18,244 nt of DNA from an uncultured Lachnospiraceae bacterium (GCA_910587905.1 CAJUOF010000355.1:1-18244), one strand, 5' to 3'. Shown: positions 7,242 to 14,229, counted from the stretch's first letter. Notes: generated by a model from the sequence alone, not told the origin. Numbers and translations: made by a program.

Positions 7242-7270
7242 GTGACAAATGGAAGTCGCTGTGTTATTAT
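7242..7270 (+). promoter_or_regulatory. Promoter of thrC
   Basis: GTGACA (7242-7247, five of six to TTGACA) and TATTAT (7265-7270, five of six to TATAAT) have the ideal 17-bp spacer. Transcription would start near 7277, about 50 nt before the thrC start. Confidence 0.7.
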
Positions 7271-7326
7271 AAAATTTAGCGTAAAAACTGCCCTTTTTCG
7301 GCAGGAAAGCAGAGAGGATAAACGAT

Positions 7327-8817
7327 ATGAATGAATTATTATATGGAAGTACAAGGGGCGCGGGAGAAAAGGTGACTGCTTCTCAGGCGATCCTTAAGGG
7401 GCTGGCGGACGACGGGGGGTTGTTTGTTCCGGAGCGGATTCCGGCTCTGCCCATGTCCATGAAGGAATTGTCCGTCCTGTCTTATCAGGAGACGGCGTTG
7501 GCAGTGATGAAAGAGTTCCTGACGGATTTTACTGAGGATGAGCTTCGGGCCTGCATTGACGGGGCCTATGATGATAAATTTGATACGGAGGAGATTGTGC
7601 CTCTTAAGGAGGCGGACGGGGTTTATTATCTGGAACTGTTCCACGGCCCCACCATTGCCTTTAAGGACATGGCTCTGTCCATTCTTCCCTATTTGATGGT
7701 GACGGCGGCCAAGAAAAATCAGATCAAAAACGAGATTGTGATTCTGACGGCCACCTCCGGCGACACAGGGAAGGCAGCGCTGGCAGGTTTTGCCGATGTG
7801 CCGGGGACAAAGATCATTGTCTTTTATCCCAAGGATGGGGTAAGCCCCATCCAAAAGAAGCAGATGGTGACCCAGAAGGGGGCAAACACCTTTGTGGTGG
7901 GGATCCACGGGAATTTTGACGATGCCCAGAGCGGTGTCAAGGCCATGTTCGGCGACGCAGAGCTAAAGAAGGAGCTGGAGACCTGCGGTTATCAGTTTTC
8001 ATCAGCCAACTCCATCAATATCGGCCGTCTTGTTCCCCAGGTGGTCTATTATGTCTATGCCTATGGACAGCTTCTCAGGCGGGGGGCCATTGCCGAGGGC
8101 GAAGTGATCAATGTGACGGTGCCTACCGGGAATTTCGGAAATATTTTGGCCGCCTATTACGCGAAGCTTGCGGGTGTTCCCATCGGCAAGCTGATCTGTG
8201 CTTCCAACGAAAATAAGGTATTGTTTGACTTTTTCCAGACGGGGGCCTATGATCGGAACCGGGATTTTATCCTGACCAGTTCTCCTTCCATGGACATTTT
8301 GATTTCCAGCAATCTGGAACGGCTGGTCTACAAGATTGCAGGGAATGACGCGGGGCGGGATGCGGCTCTGATGAAGGCACTTTCCGAGACGGGCCGCTAT
8401 GAGATCACGGATCAGATGCGGGAGCAGCTCTCCGATTTTGCCGGCGGTTTTGCCGGTGAGCAGGAGACGGCGGCGGAGATCAAGGCAGTTTACGAAAAGA
8501 CGGGCTACGTGCTTGACACCCACACGGCGGTCGCCTCGTTCGTGGGGAGAACGTATCGGGAGACGACAAAGGACGACAGGAAGATGGTTGTTGCTTCCAC
8601 GGCAAGTCCCTATAAATTCACGAGAAGTGTCATGGAAGCCATTGACGGGAAATATGATGGAATGGAGGATTTTGCACTGGCGGACAAACTGGCAGAGCTT
8701 TCCGGGGTGCCGGTTCCTGCGGCTGTCGATGAGATCCGGACGGCCGAGGTGCTTCACAAAACGGTCTGCGAGGTGCCGGAAATGAAGGCGGTTGTGAAAG
8801 GGTTCCTTGGGTTGTAA
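7327..8817 (+). CDS. thrC: Threonine synthase
   Basis: A 496-aa PLP enzyme that converts O-phosphohomoserine to threonine. The N-terminus LLYGSTRG...LADDGGLFVPE is the bacterial/fungal type II threonine synthase signature. The PLP lysine is Lys113 in FHGPTIAFKDMAL (106-118). The phosphate-binding and catalytic blocks TATSGDTGKAALAGF (141-155) and PTGNFGN (near 263-269 by the visible order) follow. The length fits class II enzymes. The start at 7327 has only a modest purine-rich site (GAGAGGA) upstream, but the conserved N-terminus requires it. It is a single-gene unit between the leuCD terminator and the next envelope gene. No threonine leader peptide or attenuator is visible. Confidence 0.95.
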   Translation: MNELLYGSTRGAGEKVTASQAILKGLADDGGLFVPERIPALPMSMKELSVLSYQETALAVMKEFLTDFTEDELRACIDGAYDDKFDTEEIVPLKEADGVYYLELFHGPTIAFKDMALSILPYLMVTAAKKNQIKNEIVILTATSGDTGKAALAGFADVPGTKIIVFYPKDGVSPIQKKQMVTQKGANTFVVGIHGNFDDAQSGVKAMFGDAELKKELETCGYQFSSANSINIGRLVPQVVYYVYAYGQLLRRGAIAEGEVINVTVPTGNFGNILAAYYAKLAGVPIGKLICASNENKVLFDFFQTGAYDRNRDFILTSSPSMDILISSNLERLVYKIAGNDAGRDAALMKALSETGRYEITDQMREQLSDFAGGFAGEQETAAEIKAVYEKTGYVLDTHTAVASFVGRTYRETTKDDRKMVVASTASPYKFTRSVMEAIDGKYDGMEDFALADKLAELSGVPVPAAVDEIRTAEVLHKTVCEVPEMKAVVKGFLGL

Positions 8818-8857
8818 CGTTTGGATCAGAGCAGAAAGTAAGAAAATTGTCATATTT

Positions 8858-8891
8858 TGTTAAGGTCATCTTCAAAAATTTGTGTTAAGGT
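8858..8891. repeat. Two direct copies of TGTTAAGGT upstream of the deacetylase gene
   Basis: TGTTAAGGT occurs at 8858-8866 and 8883-8891, start to start 25 bp, inside the AT-rich 134-bp gap before the deacetylase gene. The spacing and position would suit a regulator-binding pair, but no known box is recognised and no convincing promoter could be placed next to it. Confidence 0.4.
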
Positions 8892-8951
8892 AAGAGAGAC
8901 CGTTTAAGAAGAATGATCTGATAAAATATTGAGGTAGAAGAGGTTAAAGGT

Positions 8952-10913
8952 ATGGCACAGGAGGACAGAAATGGAGGAAGACCGGAGAATCTCCGGCTTT
9001 CCCATAGGCCCAGAAACAGAGTACCATCAGGAAATGGACAGGATGCAGCGGGACGGCAGGCGTCGGTGAATGAGGTGCCGGGAGCGGGCCGGAGACCGGC
9101 CGAGGGGCATCAGACGGCGGCGAATCAGAGACCGGCCGGGAATCCGCAGACAGTCCGCAGACAGCAGGCGCCGTCAGGTCAGAGGCCGGCCGGTGGCGGA
9201 CAGGCAGCCCGCAGTCCACAGTCCACAGCAGGTCAGAGGGCAGGCGGAAGAGGGCAGGCGGTGGGAGATCAGAAGCCGGCCAGAAGTCCTCAGAAAGCAG
9301 AAGACCGGAGACCGGACGGAAATCCGCAGACGGCTGGGAGATCCCCGAGGGGAAGCTCCGAAGCCCGCTGGGCAAGGTGGGAAGAGGAAAAGTACCGCAG
9401 GGAGAAAGCGGAGAGGGAAGGACAGCAGAGGCGGAAGCGGATTGTGATCATCGCTCTTGCTGCGTCTGTGGCAGTCCTTTCCTTGGCGGTGATCCTCTGG
9501 CTGGTGTTTGGCAAGGAGCAGGATTCCAGCGAGCCGGTGGCGGCCACCGGAGAGTCCCAGACAAGTGGGACGGAGACGGACGGACGGATTTCCGAAGCTG
9601 ATTTTTCTTTCACTGTTCCGGCCGAGAAGCAGGAGGCCGGGACTTTGCAGGAGCTCAAGGAGCTGGCTGATTACGAGGGTGTGATCGTCCATTATCCGGC
9701 GCTGGGCAAGGAAGCGGTGGACGGGGCCATCGTGAAACGCGTGGACGATATGGTCTCTGTGTTTAAGAGGCAGGTTCAGGAGCTGCGGACAGACGGACGG
9801 ACCCGTATGCTCATGGCGGCAGACTATGAAGCCTATCAGACCGGAGAAGCTTTGATTTCGGTTAAGTTTAACATCCATAAAGAGCTGCCTCAGTCCAATG
9901 AGGCAGGTGACAGCATAGAGACTTATACCTACCGGATGTCTGACGGGACAGAGCTTGCGCTTTCCGATGTGCTCTCGGAGGGATATCTGGAGCTTTTGTC
10001 GTCAAAGACAAAAGAGTTTGTCCAGACTCAGGGGGGAACCTTGAAGGAGGGGGCGGCGGAGGAAGCCGATGCGAATTTTAAGTATCATACCTGGAATGAG
10101 GATGGGCTGACCCTTTATTTCCCCGGAGGCACGTTGATCGACGGTGTAACGGAGACACTTTCTTTTACTGTTCCCATGGAAGAACTTTCCGGGCACCTGG
10201 CCATGGACCTTGGAGGGGAACAGGACGGCCAGGAGGTTCAAGCCCCTGTGACCGGAAAGGTGGATCCGACAAAGCCCATGGTGTGTCTGACCTTTGACGA
10301 CGGGCCCAAGGCGGCGACGACTCCGGAGCTGCTGGATATTTTGGAAGAAAATGATGCCCGGGCCACCTTTTTTGTGGTCGGAGACGCGCTGAAAGGAAGC
10401 AAGGCGGAAGAGATCATTCGGCGTGAGCTGGAGCTCGGCTGTCAGGTGGGAAACCACACGGCGAATCATAAGAATTTTAAGAAGATCAGCGATGAAGAGA
10501 TTGAAAGCCAGATCGAGGGAGTCAATGATATCCTGAAAGGATGGGGGCTTCCCGCAACCAGCACGGTGCGTCCCCCTTACGGCGGATGGAACAACCATGT
10601 GCGGGATGTGGTCCGGTATCCCATGGCCCGCTGGAATGTGGATACGCTGGATTGGGAGACCAAGGATCCGGAATCCACGATCCAGTGTGTCCTTTACGAC
10701 GAGGTGAAAAAGGCGGCGGACGGCGATATTATCCTGATGCATGACATTCATCCGGAGACCATTGAGGCCTGCCGGACCATCATCCCGGAGCTTAAGGCCA
10801 GAGGCTTCCAGCTTGTGACCATGGAGGAAATGTTTGCGGCCAAGGGGATTTCCTATGAGGCCGGAAAGGTGTATTACTCCAGCGGAGACATCCGGACGGA
10901 TTTTGGAGAGTAA
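8952..10913 (+). CDS. Membrane-anchored polysaccharide deacetylase (PgdA/PdaC-like) with long cytoplasmic tail
   Basis: A 653-aa protein likely to deacetylate peptidoglycan or another wall polymer. Residues 1-163 are low-complexity (Gly, Gln, Arg, Pro, Ala) and precede the single transmembrane helix (164-187), so they should lie in the cytoplasm. Residues about 215-415 resemble the DUF4163/DUF3298-type domain seen in PdaC-like enzymes. Residues 440-632 are the NodB domain. It has the catalytic and metal residues: LTFDDGP (Asp449, Asp450), HTANH (His502, His506), RPPYGG (540-545), DTLDW (564-568) and LMHDIH (His597). All essential positions are present, so the enzyme should be active. A purine-rich site (AGAGGTTAAAGG) lies just upstream. 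The reading frame is followed by a strong terminator. The substrate is inferred from family. Confidence 0.9.
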   Translation: MAQEDRNGGRPENLRLSHRPRNRVPSGNGQDAAGRQASVNEVPGAGRRPAEGHQTAANQRPAGNPQTVRRQQAPSGQRPAGGGQAARSPQSTAGQRAGGRGQAVGDQKPARSPQKAEDRRPDGNPQTAGRSPRGSSEARWARWEEEKYRREKAEREGQQRRKRIVIIALAASVAVLSLAVILWLVFGKEQDSSEPVAATGESQTSGTETDGRISEADFSFTVPAEKQEAGTLQELKELADYEGVIVHYPALGKEAVDGAIVKRVDDMVSVFKRQVQELRTDGRTRMLMAADYEAYQTGEALISVKFNIHKELPQSNEAGDSIETYTYRMSDGTELALSDVLSEGYLELLSSKTKEFVQTQGGTLKEGAAEEADANFKYHTWNEDGLTLYFPGGTLIDGVTETLSFTVPMEELSGHLAMDLGGEQDGQEVQAPVTGKVDPTKPMVCLTFDDGPKAATTPELLDILEENDARATFFVVGDALKGSKAEEIIRRELELGCQVGNHTANHKNFKKISDEEIESQIEGVNDILKGWGLPATSTVRPPYGGWNNHVRDVVRYPMARWNVDTLDWETKDPESTIQCVLYDEVKKAADGDIILMHDIHPETIEACRTIIPELKARGFQLVTMEEMFAAKGISYEAGKVYYSSGDIRTDFGE

Positions 10914-10920
10914 ATGAATC

Positions 10921-10961
10921 GAGCAGGGGAAGATTCTTTTCCCCTGCTCATTTGCGTTTTT
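10921..10961 (+). terminator. Strong Rho-independent terminator after the deacetylase gene
   Basis: GAGCAGGGGAA (10921-10931) and TTCCCCTGCTC (10939-10949) form a perfect 11-bp stem with a 7-nt loop. T-rich sequence follows (10951-10961). It lies between two convergent genes and may also stop transcripts of the minus-strand reductase, although the T-tract on that side is poorer. Confidence 0.88.
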
Positions 10962-11003
10962 CATGTGGGCTTGGATTTTTTGAAATTCTTCCACGGTACT
11001 TTA

Positions 11004-12152
11004 TTACTTTCCAAATAATTTTGCGGCTTCCTCCATATTCTGAATGACGGGCACCTGGAAGGGACAGCGCTTCTCGCAGGCGCCGCACTGCACGCATTCC
11101 GAGGCCGTATGGGGGAGGACGGCGTAATGTTCCCGGACGGTTTCAGGGAGTTCACCCTGTGCTTTGGCCAGGTTTAGGAACTTGGTGACAGAGGCCACGT
11201 CAATGCCTTTAGGGCAGGGGGCGCAGTGGCCGCAGTACATACAGTGGCCCTTCCAACTGATCTTGGGGAAGGAAGCGAAGACTTCCGCATAATCTTTTTC
11301 CTCGTCGGAGGCGTCCTCGTAGGCCAGGCTTTCCTCCAAATCCTCCAGGCTTCTGGCGCCGGACATGACGCAGGCCACACCGGGGCGGCTCAGCGCATAG
11401 TGGAGACATTGGTAAGAGGTCAGGGCCTTTCCCGCCGGGGAAAGCTCTTCACTCAAAAGATCGCCGCCGCCGAAGGCTTTCATGACCGTGATTCCCACGC
11501 CAAGGCGCTGACAGGTCTCGTACAATTCCTGGCGAAGCGGCTCCATGTTGACCAGTGGCTTTTCGTAGCTCTTTTCATCCCACAGAAGCTCCAGATTTTC
11601 ATTTGCCGGCTGCAAGTCGTAGCAGGGATTGATGCTGAAAAGCAGCACGTCAATGAGTCCCGTATGTACAGCCGCCAGGGAAGCCTCCGGGTTGTGGCTG
11701 GAAAGGCCGATGGCCTTGATGGTTCCGGCCTTTTTTAGTTCCAGAGCATATTCCATGACCGGACCGTTCCTGACGGATTCCCATTCGGACACAGAGTCGA
11801 CATAATGAATCATCCCGATATCCAGATAATCTGTGCCGAGCCGCTTTAACTGATCCTCAAACCCCTCTTTTACCGCTGCGATATCGCGGGTGCGCTTGTA
11901 TTGTCCATCCTTCCAGATGGTGCAGAGATGTCCTTCCAGGACAAATTTTTCCCGGCGCCCTGCAAGGGCCTTTCCGAGAGCGGAACGCATGTCCGGGTTG
12001 GGCGAATAGAGGTCAATGCAGTTGGCGCCGGCCTCATCCATCGTGTCGATCAACTGTTTAACGGTTTCGTCGGACTTCTCCAGAAATCCCTCGCAGCCCA
12101 TGCCGATCTCACCGACCCGGATGCCGGTGCGGCCAAGTGTGCGGTAGTTCAT
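11004..12152 (-). CDS. Aldo/keto reductase with C-terminal 2x[4Fe-4S] ferredoxin domain
   Basis: A 382-aa two-part protein. Residues 1-290 are an aldo/keto reductase barrel (YRTLGRTGIRVGEIGMGC, CIDLYS with Asp47 and Tyr49, MIHYVDS with His116, SSHNPEA, VMKAFGGG). Residues 300-370 carry two cluster motifs, CxxCxxCxxCP (304, 307, 310, 313) and CxxCxxCxxxCP (353, 356, 359, 363). The usual barrel lysine is not obvious; the corresponding strand reads VLEGHLC, as I recall for related clostridial members. It probably transfers electrons in an anaerobe; the substrate is unknown. CCTCCTT at 12161-12167 on the plus strand gives an AAGGAGG site eight bases from the start. Only 20 bp separate it from the phage-type gene upstream on the same strand. 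Confidence 0.88.
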   Translation of the reverse strand: MNYRTLGRTGIRVGEIGMGCEGFLEKSDETVKQLIDTMDEAGANCIDLYSPNPDMRSALGKALAGRREKFVLEGHLCTIWKDGQYKRTRDIAAVKEGFEDQLKRLGTDYLDIGMIHYVDSVSEWESVRNGPVMEYALELKKAGTIKAIGLSSHNPEASLAAVHTGLIDVLLFSINPCYDLQPANENLELLWDEKSYEKPLVNMEPLRQELYETCQRLGVGITVMKAFGGGDLLSEELSPAGKALTSYQCLHYALSRPGVACVMSGARSLEDLEESLAYEDASDEEKDYAEVFASFPKISWKGHCMYCGHCAPCPKGIDVASVTKFLNLAKAQGELPETVREHYAVLPHTASECVQCGACEKRCPFQVPVIQNMEEAAKLFGK

Positions 12153-12172
12153 GGTGGATACCTCCTTGTGGA

Positions 12173-12412
12173 TTAAAATATTGTGTCACTGCACAAATCT
12201 GCTTTATGCGCTTCCCTTTCGATTTCCTGCACATCCGTTTTTCCGAAATCGTCGCCGGACAAATGTCTTAAGGCGTGCAGAAACGCGCGTTTCTGATGCT
12301 CCGGCGACAGAGTTTCTTCGATAAATATGGTATAGCTGCCGTCCTCGTTGGCTACGACAGCTTCGTTCACTTTTCCGGGAAGCGGCATCAGGAAGGTCTG
12401 GTAATCAATCAA
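12173..12412 (-). CDS. Small ImmA/IrrE-like protein with altered HExxH motif (HALRH)
   Basis: A 79-aa protein (start TTG at 12412, with AAGGAG ten bases upstream). The layout GSYTIFIEETLSPEHQKRAF, HALRH (46-50), then EIEREAH (63-69) follows the metal-binding core of ImmA/IrrE metallopeptidases (IxINxxLSxxxQRFxLAHELGH...ExEA). The catalytic Glu of HExxH is replaced by Ala. ImmA cleaves or disables phage repressors in ICEBs1-like systems. The partner repressor gene overlaps by eight bases, so a regulatory pair is likely. With the missing Glu, a binding role rather than peptidase activity is possible. Similar short HALRH proteins are, to my recollection, common in clostridial prophages. Function is inference. 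Confidence 0.65.
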   Translation of the reverse strand: MIDYQTFLMPLPGKVNEAVVANEDGSYTIFIEETLSPEHQKRAFLHALRHLSGDDFGKTDVQEIEREAHKADLCSDTIF

Positions 12413-12779
12413 TATCCCTTCTCTCCTTTCGTTTCAGAGCCAGAAGCATGGTGTGGACGGCGGCCAGATCCTCCGGTTCCGCATCCCTGGCAGCGTCGAA
12501 CAAGATGCGAAGCTCTCTGTTTTCAAAAATATCCTGGGCGATGGAGGCTGTTTCGTCGTTGAGGTAATAGTTTGTGCTCTCTTCTGATTCTTTGCCATAC
12601 ATCAGATAATCCAACGGCACTCCAAAATAGTCCGCAAGTTTCTGCATCTTGTCAGATTTCGGAGTATACCTCCCGGCTTTCCAATTGCTGACCGTCGCAG
12701 TGGTAATTCCTGTCTCTTTGCATACCCGATAAGGAGTCACGCCCTTCTGTTCGCACAATTCTTCAAAAATTTCATACAT
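12405..12779 (-). CDS. XRE-family helix-turn-helix repressor
   Basis: A 124-aa protein with the Cro/C1-type helix-turn-helix in residues 1-63 (VTPYRVCKETGITTATVSNW, KAGRYTPKSDKMQKLADYFG, VPLDYLMYG). Residues 64-124 are a helical tail, probably for dimerisation or for contact with the ImmA-like partner. I chose the ATG at 12779; a GTG four codons upstream (12791) is also possible, and neither has a strong ribosome site. It is transcribed leftward from a consensus promoter in the operator region and is followed by the overlapping ImmA-like gene. As expected for a phage-type repressor, it is divergent from the structural genes and probably binds the 16-bp repeats. Confidence 0.88.
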   Translation of the reverse strand: MYEIFEELCEQKGVTPYRVCKETGITTATVSNWKAGRYTPKSDKMQKLADYFGVPLDYLMYGKESEESTNYYLNDETASIAQDIFENRELRILFDAARDAEPEDLAAVHTMLLALKRKERRDID

Positions 12780-12821
12780 GGCACACCCCACACTGTAAGT
12801 TAGAAAAATAAGTTAAAAAAC

Positions 12822-12850
12822 TTGACTAAATTTGAAAACAATGCTATTGT
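12822..12850 (+). promoter_or_regulatory. Rightward promoter toward the tail module, operator copy 1 in its spacer
   Basis: TTGACT (12822-12827) and TATTGT (12845-12850) with a 17-bp spacer. Operator repeat 1 (12831-12846) fills most of the spacer, so a repressor bound there would block polymerase. Transcription would start near 12857 and run to the gene at 12991. Confidence 0.6.
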
Positions 12851-12947
12851 ATGAGTTATAACTTTGAAATCAAAGCTAAAAAGATGAGATATATTTGATT
12901 TCATTGCTAGCTTTGCTATGGTTTGATTATATTTGAAATCTTAGCTA
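12831..12947. promoter_or_regulatory. Operator array: four direct copies of a 16-bp motif
   Basis: The motif TTTGAWWHCWWWGCTA occurs at 12831-12846, 12863-12878, 12894-12909 and 12932-12947, all in the same orientation, with start-to-start distances of 32, 31 and 38 bp. The first two steps are close to three helical turns, placing bound proteins on one DNA face. An inverted partial copy (TAGCTTTG) is at 12908-12915. The array fills the gap between the divergent repressor gene and the first rightward gene. This is the arrangement of a phage immunity switch, and the neighbouring XRE protein is the obvious candidate ligand. The motif is not itself a clear palindrome, apart from copy 2, which contains CTTTGA-AA-TCAAAG (12862-12875). 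Confidence 0.75.
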
Positions 12948-12951
12948 TTGT
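12923..12951 (+). promoter_or_regulatory. Possible second rightward promoter, operator copy 4 in its spacer
   Basis: TTGATT (12923-12928) and TATTGT (12946-12951), 17-bp spacer, with the same geometry relative to repeat 4 as the upstream rightward promoter has relative to repeat 1. It is weaker and lies over the leftward promoter on the other strand. Confidence 0.4.
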
Positions 12952-12954
12952 CAA
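12926..12954 (-). promoter_or_regulatory. Consensus leftward promoter of the repressor operon
   Basis: On the minus strand TTGACA (12954-12949) and TATAAT (12931-12926) have exactly 17 bp between them, a perfect sigma-A consensus. Operator repeat 4 (12932-12947) occupies the spacer almost exactly. Transcription would start near 12919 and reach the XRE start after about 140 nt, giving a classic autoregulated repressor promoter. Confidence 0.75.
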
Positions 12955-12990
12955 TGGTTTAGCAAAAAAGAAAAATGATAGGGGGAATTT

Positions 12991-13431
12991 ATGATGGAGA
13001 AAAAGAGACTGAGGGAAATGACCTGGGAGGATTATGGGATCACCAGACATCGGTATGAAGAGCTTCGGGCGTTTTGCCTTCAATATGAAGAAAAGAAACG
13101 GGAAATTGCAAGGGGCGCAGCAGGACTTCGCTGCCATACGGCAGTCAGCCGGACAGGAACGGAGGACCCGGCGAAGCGGGCGGCGCTTCGGAGGCGGAGG
13201 TATCAGAGGGATCTGGAAATGATCGAGGAGGCGGCCAAGGCCGCCTGCCCGGAGATCGACGCCTACATGATCAAGAGTGTGACGAAGGATCTCTCTTACC
13301 CGTTTCTGGAATATGACCTGGAGCTTGGAAGGATCCCCATGGGGAAGACGGACTTTTACGCCAGACGAAAGCTGTTTTATTATTTCCTGGACAGGCTGAA
13401 AAGTGGGGACAAAATCGACCTGCTCCCGTGA
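12991..13431 (+). CDS. Phage-type conserved protein, possible late transcription regulator (ArpU/RinA-like position)
   Basis: A 146-aa basic, mainly helical protein. Its layout recalls a conserved clostridial prophage protein: an N-terminal TWEDYGITRHRYEELRAFCLQY, a variable Arg-rich middle (about 40-75), then EMIEEAAKAACPEI and a C-terminal block VTKDLSYPFLEYDLELGRIP followed by TDFYARRKLFYYFLDRLKSG. In phages such genes sit at the junction between control and structural genes, and relatives of ArpU/RinA type activate late transcription. No DNA-binding motif could be assigned with confidence, so the role is inferred from position and general pattern. It starts at 12991 (GGGGG five bases upstream) or at the next codon, 12994. 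It is the first rightward gene after the operator array. Confidence 0.6.
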   Translation: MMEKKRLREMTWEDYGITRHRYEELRAFCLQYEEKKREIARGAAGLRCHTAVSRTGTEDPAKRAALRRRRYQRDLEMIEEAAKAACPEIDAYMIKSVTKDLSYPFLEYDLELGRIPMGKTDFYARRKLFYYFLDRLKSGDKIDLLP

Positions 13432-13446
13432 TATCCTGAGATTGTG

Positions 13447-13466
13447 CAGAGGAAAAAACGCCTCTG
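13447..13466 (+). other. Hairpin between the regulator gene and the major tail gene
   Basis: CAGAGG (13447-13452) and CCTCTG (13461-13466) form a 6-bp stem with an A-rich 8-nt loop. No T-tract follows. It sits in the 123-bp gap between the early-type gene and the tail module, where a regulated late promoter or antitermination point would be expected. No promoter was recognised there. Confidence 0.4.
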
Positions 13467-13554
13467 GTGCAGGACGGACCGGCCGGGACGGATATGCAGA
13501 ATCAAAACAGGAAACAAAGACAACAGACACAAAAATTAAAGGAGGAACTGAATT

Positions 13555-14118
13555 ATGGCAGCATTTGGAGCGAAGTACATCAATTTTGCACCCATCACGG
13601 AGGAGCCGAAGAACGGGCTTCCGGCTTACGGGGAGAGAGTGGAGATCGGGGAGCTGGTCAAGGCGGACCTGACCGTGAATATTGCGACGGGTGAGCTCTA
13701 CGCCAACAACCGCCTGAAGGAAAAGGCGGACGAGTTTATCAGCGGAAGCCTTGCGGTGGAAGTGGACGACATGACGAAGGAGATCGAGGCGGGTGTCTTC
13801 GGCGCAATCTACAGTGAGGGCGAGATCGTGGATAATTCCGGCGACCGGGTTCCCTACGGCGGCCTCGGCTACTACAAGACCCTGCAGAGGAACGGCGTCA
13901 TGGTCTACGAGGCCCATTATTATCCCAAGGTGAAGGCCGTGCTCAGCACGGACACTGCGGCCACCAAGAGCAGTGAGATTACTTTTACAACCAGGACACT
14001 TGCCTTTACAGTTTATGAGCCAATGACGGGTAACTGGAGGTATCGCAAGGAATTTGCTGACGAAGAAGATGCGGTCGCTTATATCAACGGCAAGCTGGTT
14101 CCTGTGCACGAGGTCTAA
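13555..14118 (+). CDS. Phage major tail protein (phi13 family)
   Basis: A 187-aa protein that would polymerise into the tail tube. Hallmarks of phi13-type major tail proteins are present: GAKYINFAPI near the start, GELVKADLTVNIATGELYAN with NRLKEKADEFISGSLAVEVD (about 32-75), PYGGLGYYKTLQRNGVMVYE with HYYPKV (about 99-125), and a final FTTRTLAFTVYEP strand. Length is standard. AAAGGAGG lies nine bases before the ATG. It follows the regulator directly, with no head, portal or connector gene in between. A stable hairpin lies just downstream. Confidence 0.85.
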   Translation: MAAFGAKYINFAPITEEPKNGLPAYGERVEIGELVKADLTVNIATGELYANNRLKEKADEFISGSLAVEVDDMTKEIEAGVFGAIYSEGEIVDNSGDRVPYGGLGYYKTLQRNGVMVYEAHYYPKVKAVLSTDTAATKSSEITFTTRTLAFTVYEPMTGNWRYRKEFADEEDAVAYINGKLVPVHEV

Positions 14119-14137
14119 GATTTTGCAGGAGCCAGGT

Positions 14138-14161
14138 CGGATGCGGGTTTTTCCGCATCCG
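14138..14161 (+). other. Stable hairpin after the major tail gene
   Basis: CGGATGCGG (14138-14146) and CCGCATCCG (14153-14161) form a perfect 9-bp stem with a GTTTTT loop. It lacks a downstream T-run, so it is not a standard terminator. Its place between the highly needed tube protein and the low-copy chaperone gene suggests 3'-end protection or partial attenuation to set stoichiometry. Confidence 0.55.
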
Positions 14162-14229
14162 GTGGCCGGCGGCAGAAGCTGCAAGGATGAGAACAAGACC
14201 CTGCTCCGGGAGGGTAGAAAGGATGAAAG

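Noticed and set aside
12831..12947. Repeat cluster as a possible CRISPR array
   Set aside because: The repeats are only 16 bp, degenerate, with 15-22 bp between them, and they coincide with promoter elements of a repressor gene; there are no cas genes.
13467..13694. Plus-strand frame between the regulator and the major tail gene
   Set aside because: Most of it overlaps the major tail gene in another frame, and the major tail gene has the proper ribosome site and family match.
12916..14196. A 426-codon minus-strand frame across the operator, regulator and major tail genes
   Set aside because: It crosses the promoter/operator region and is the antisense of well-supported phage genes; it is the usual long shadow frame of GC-rich DNA.
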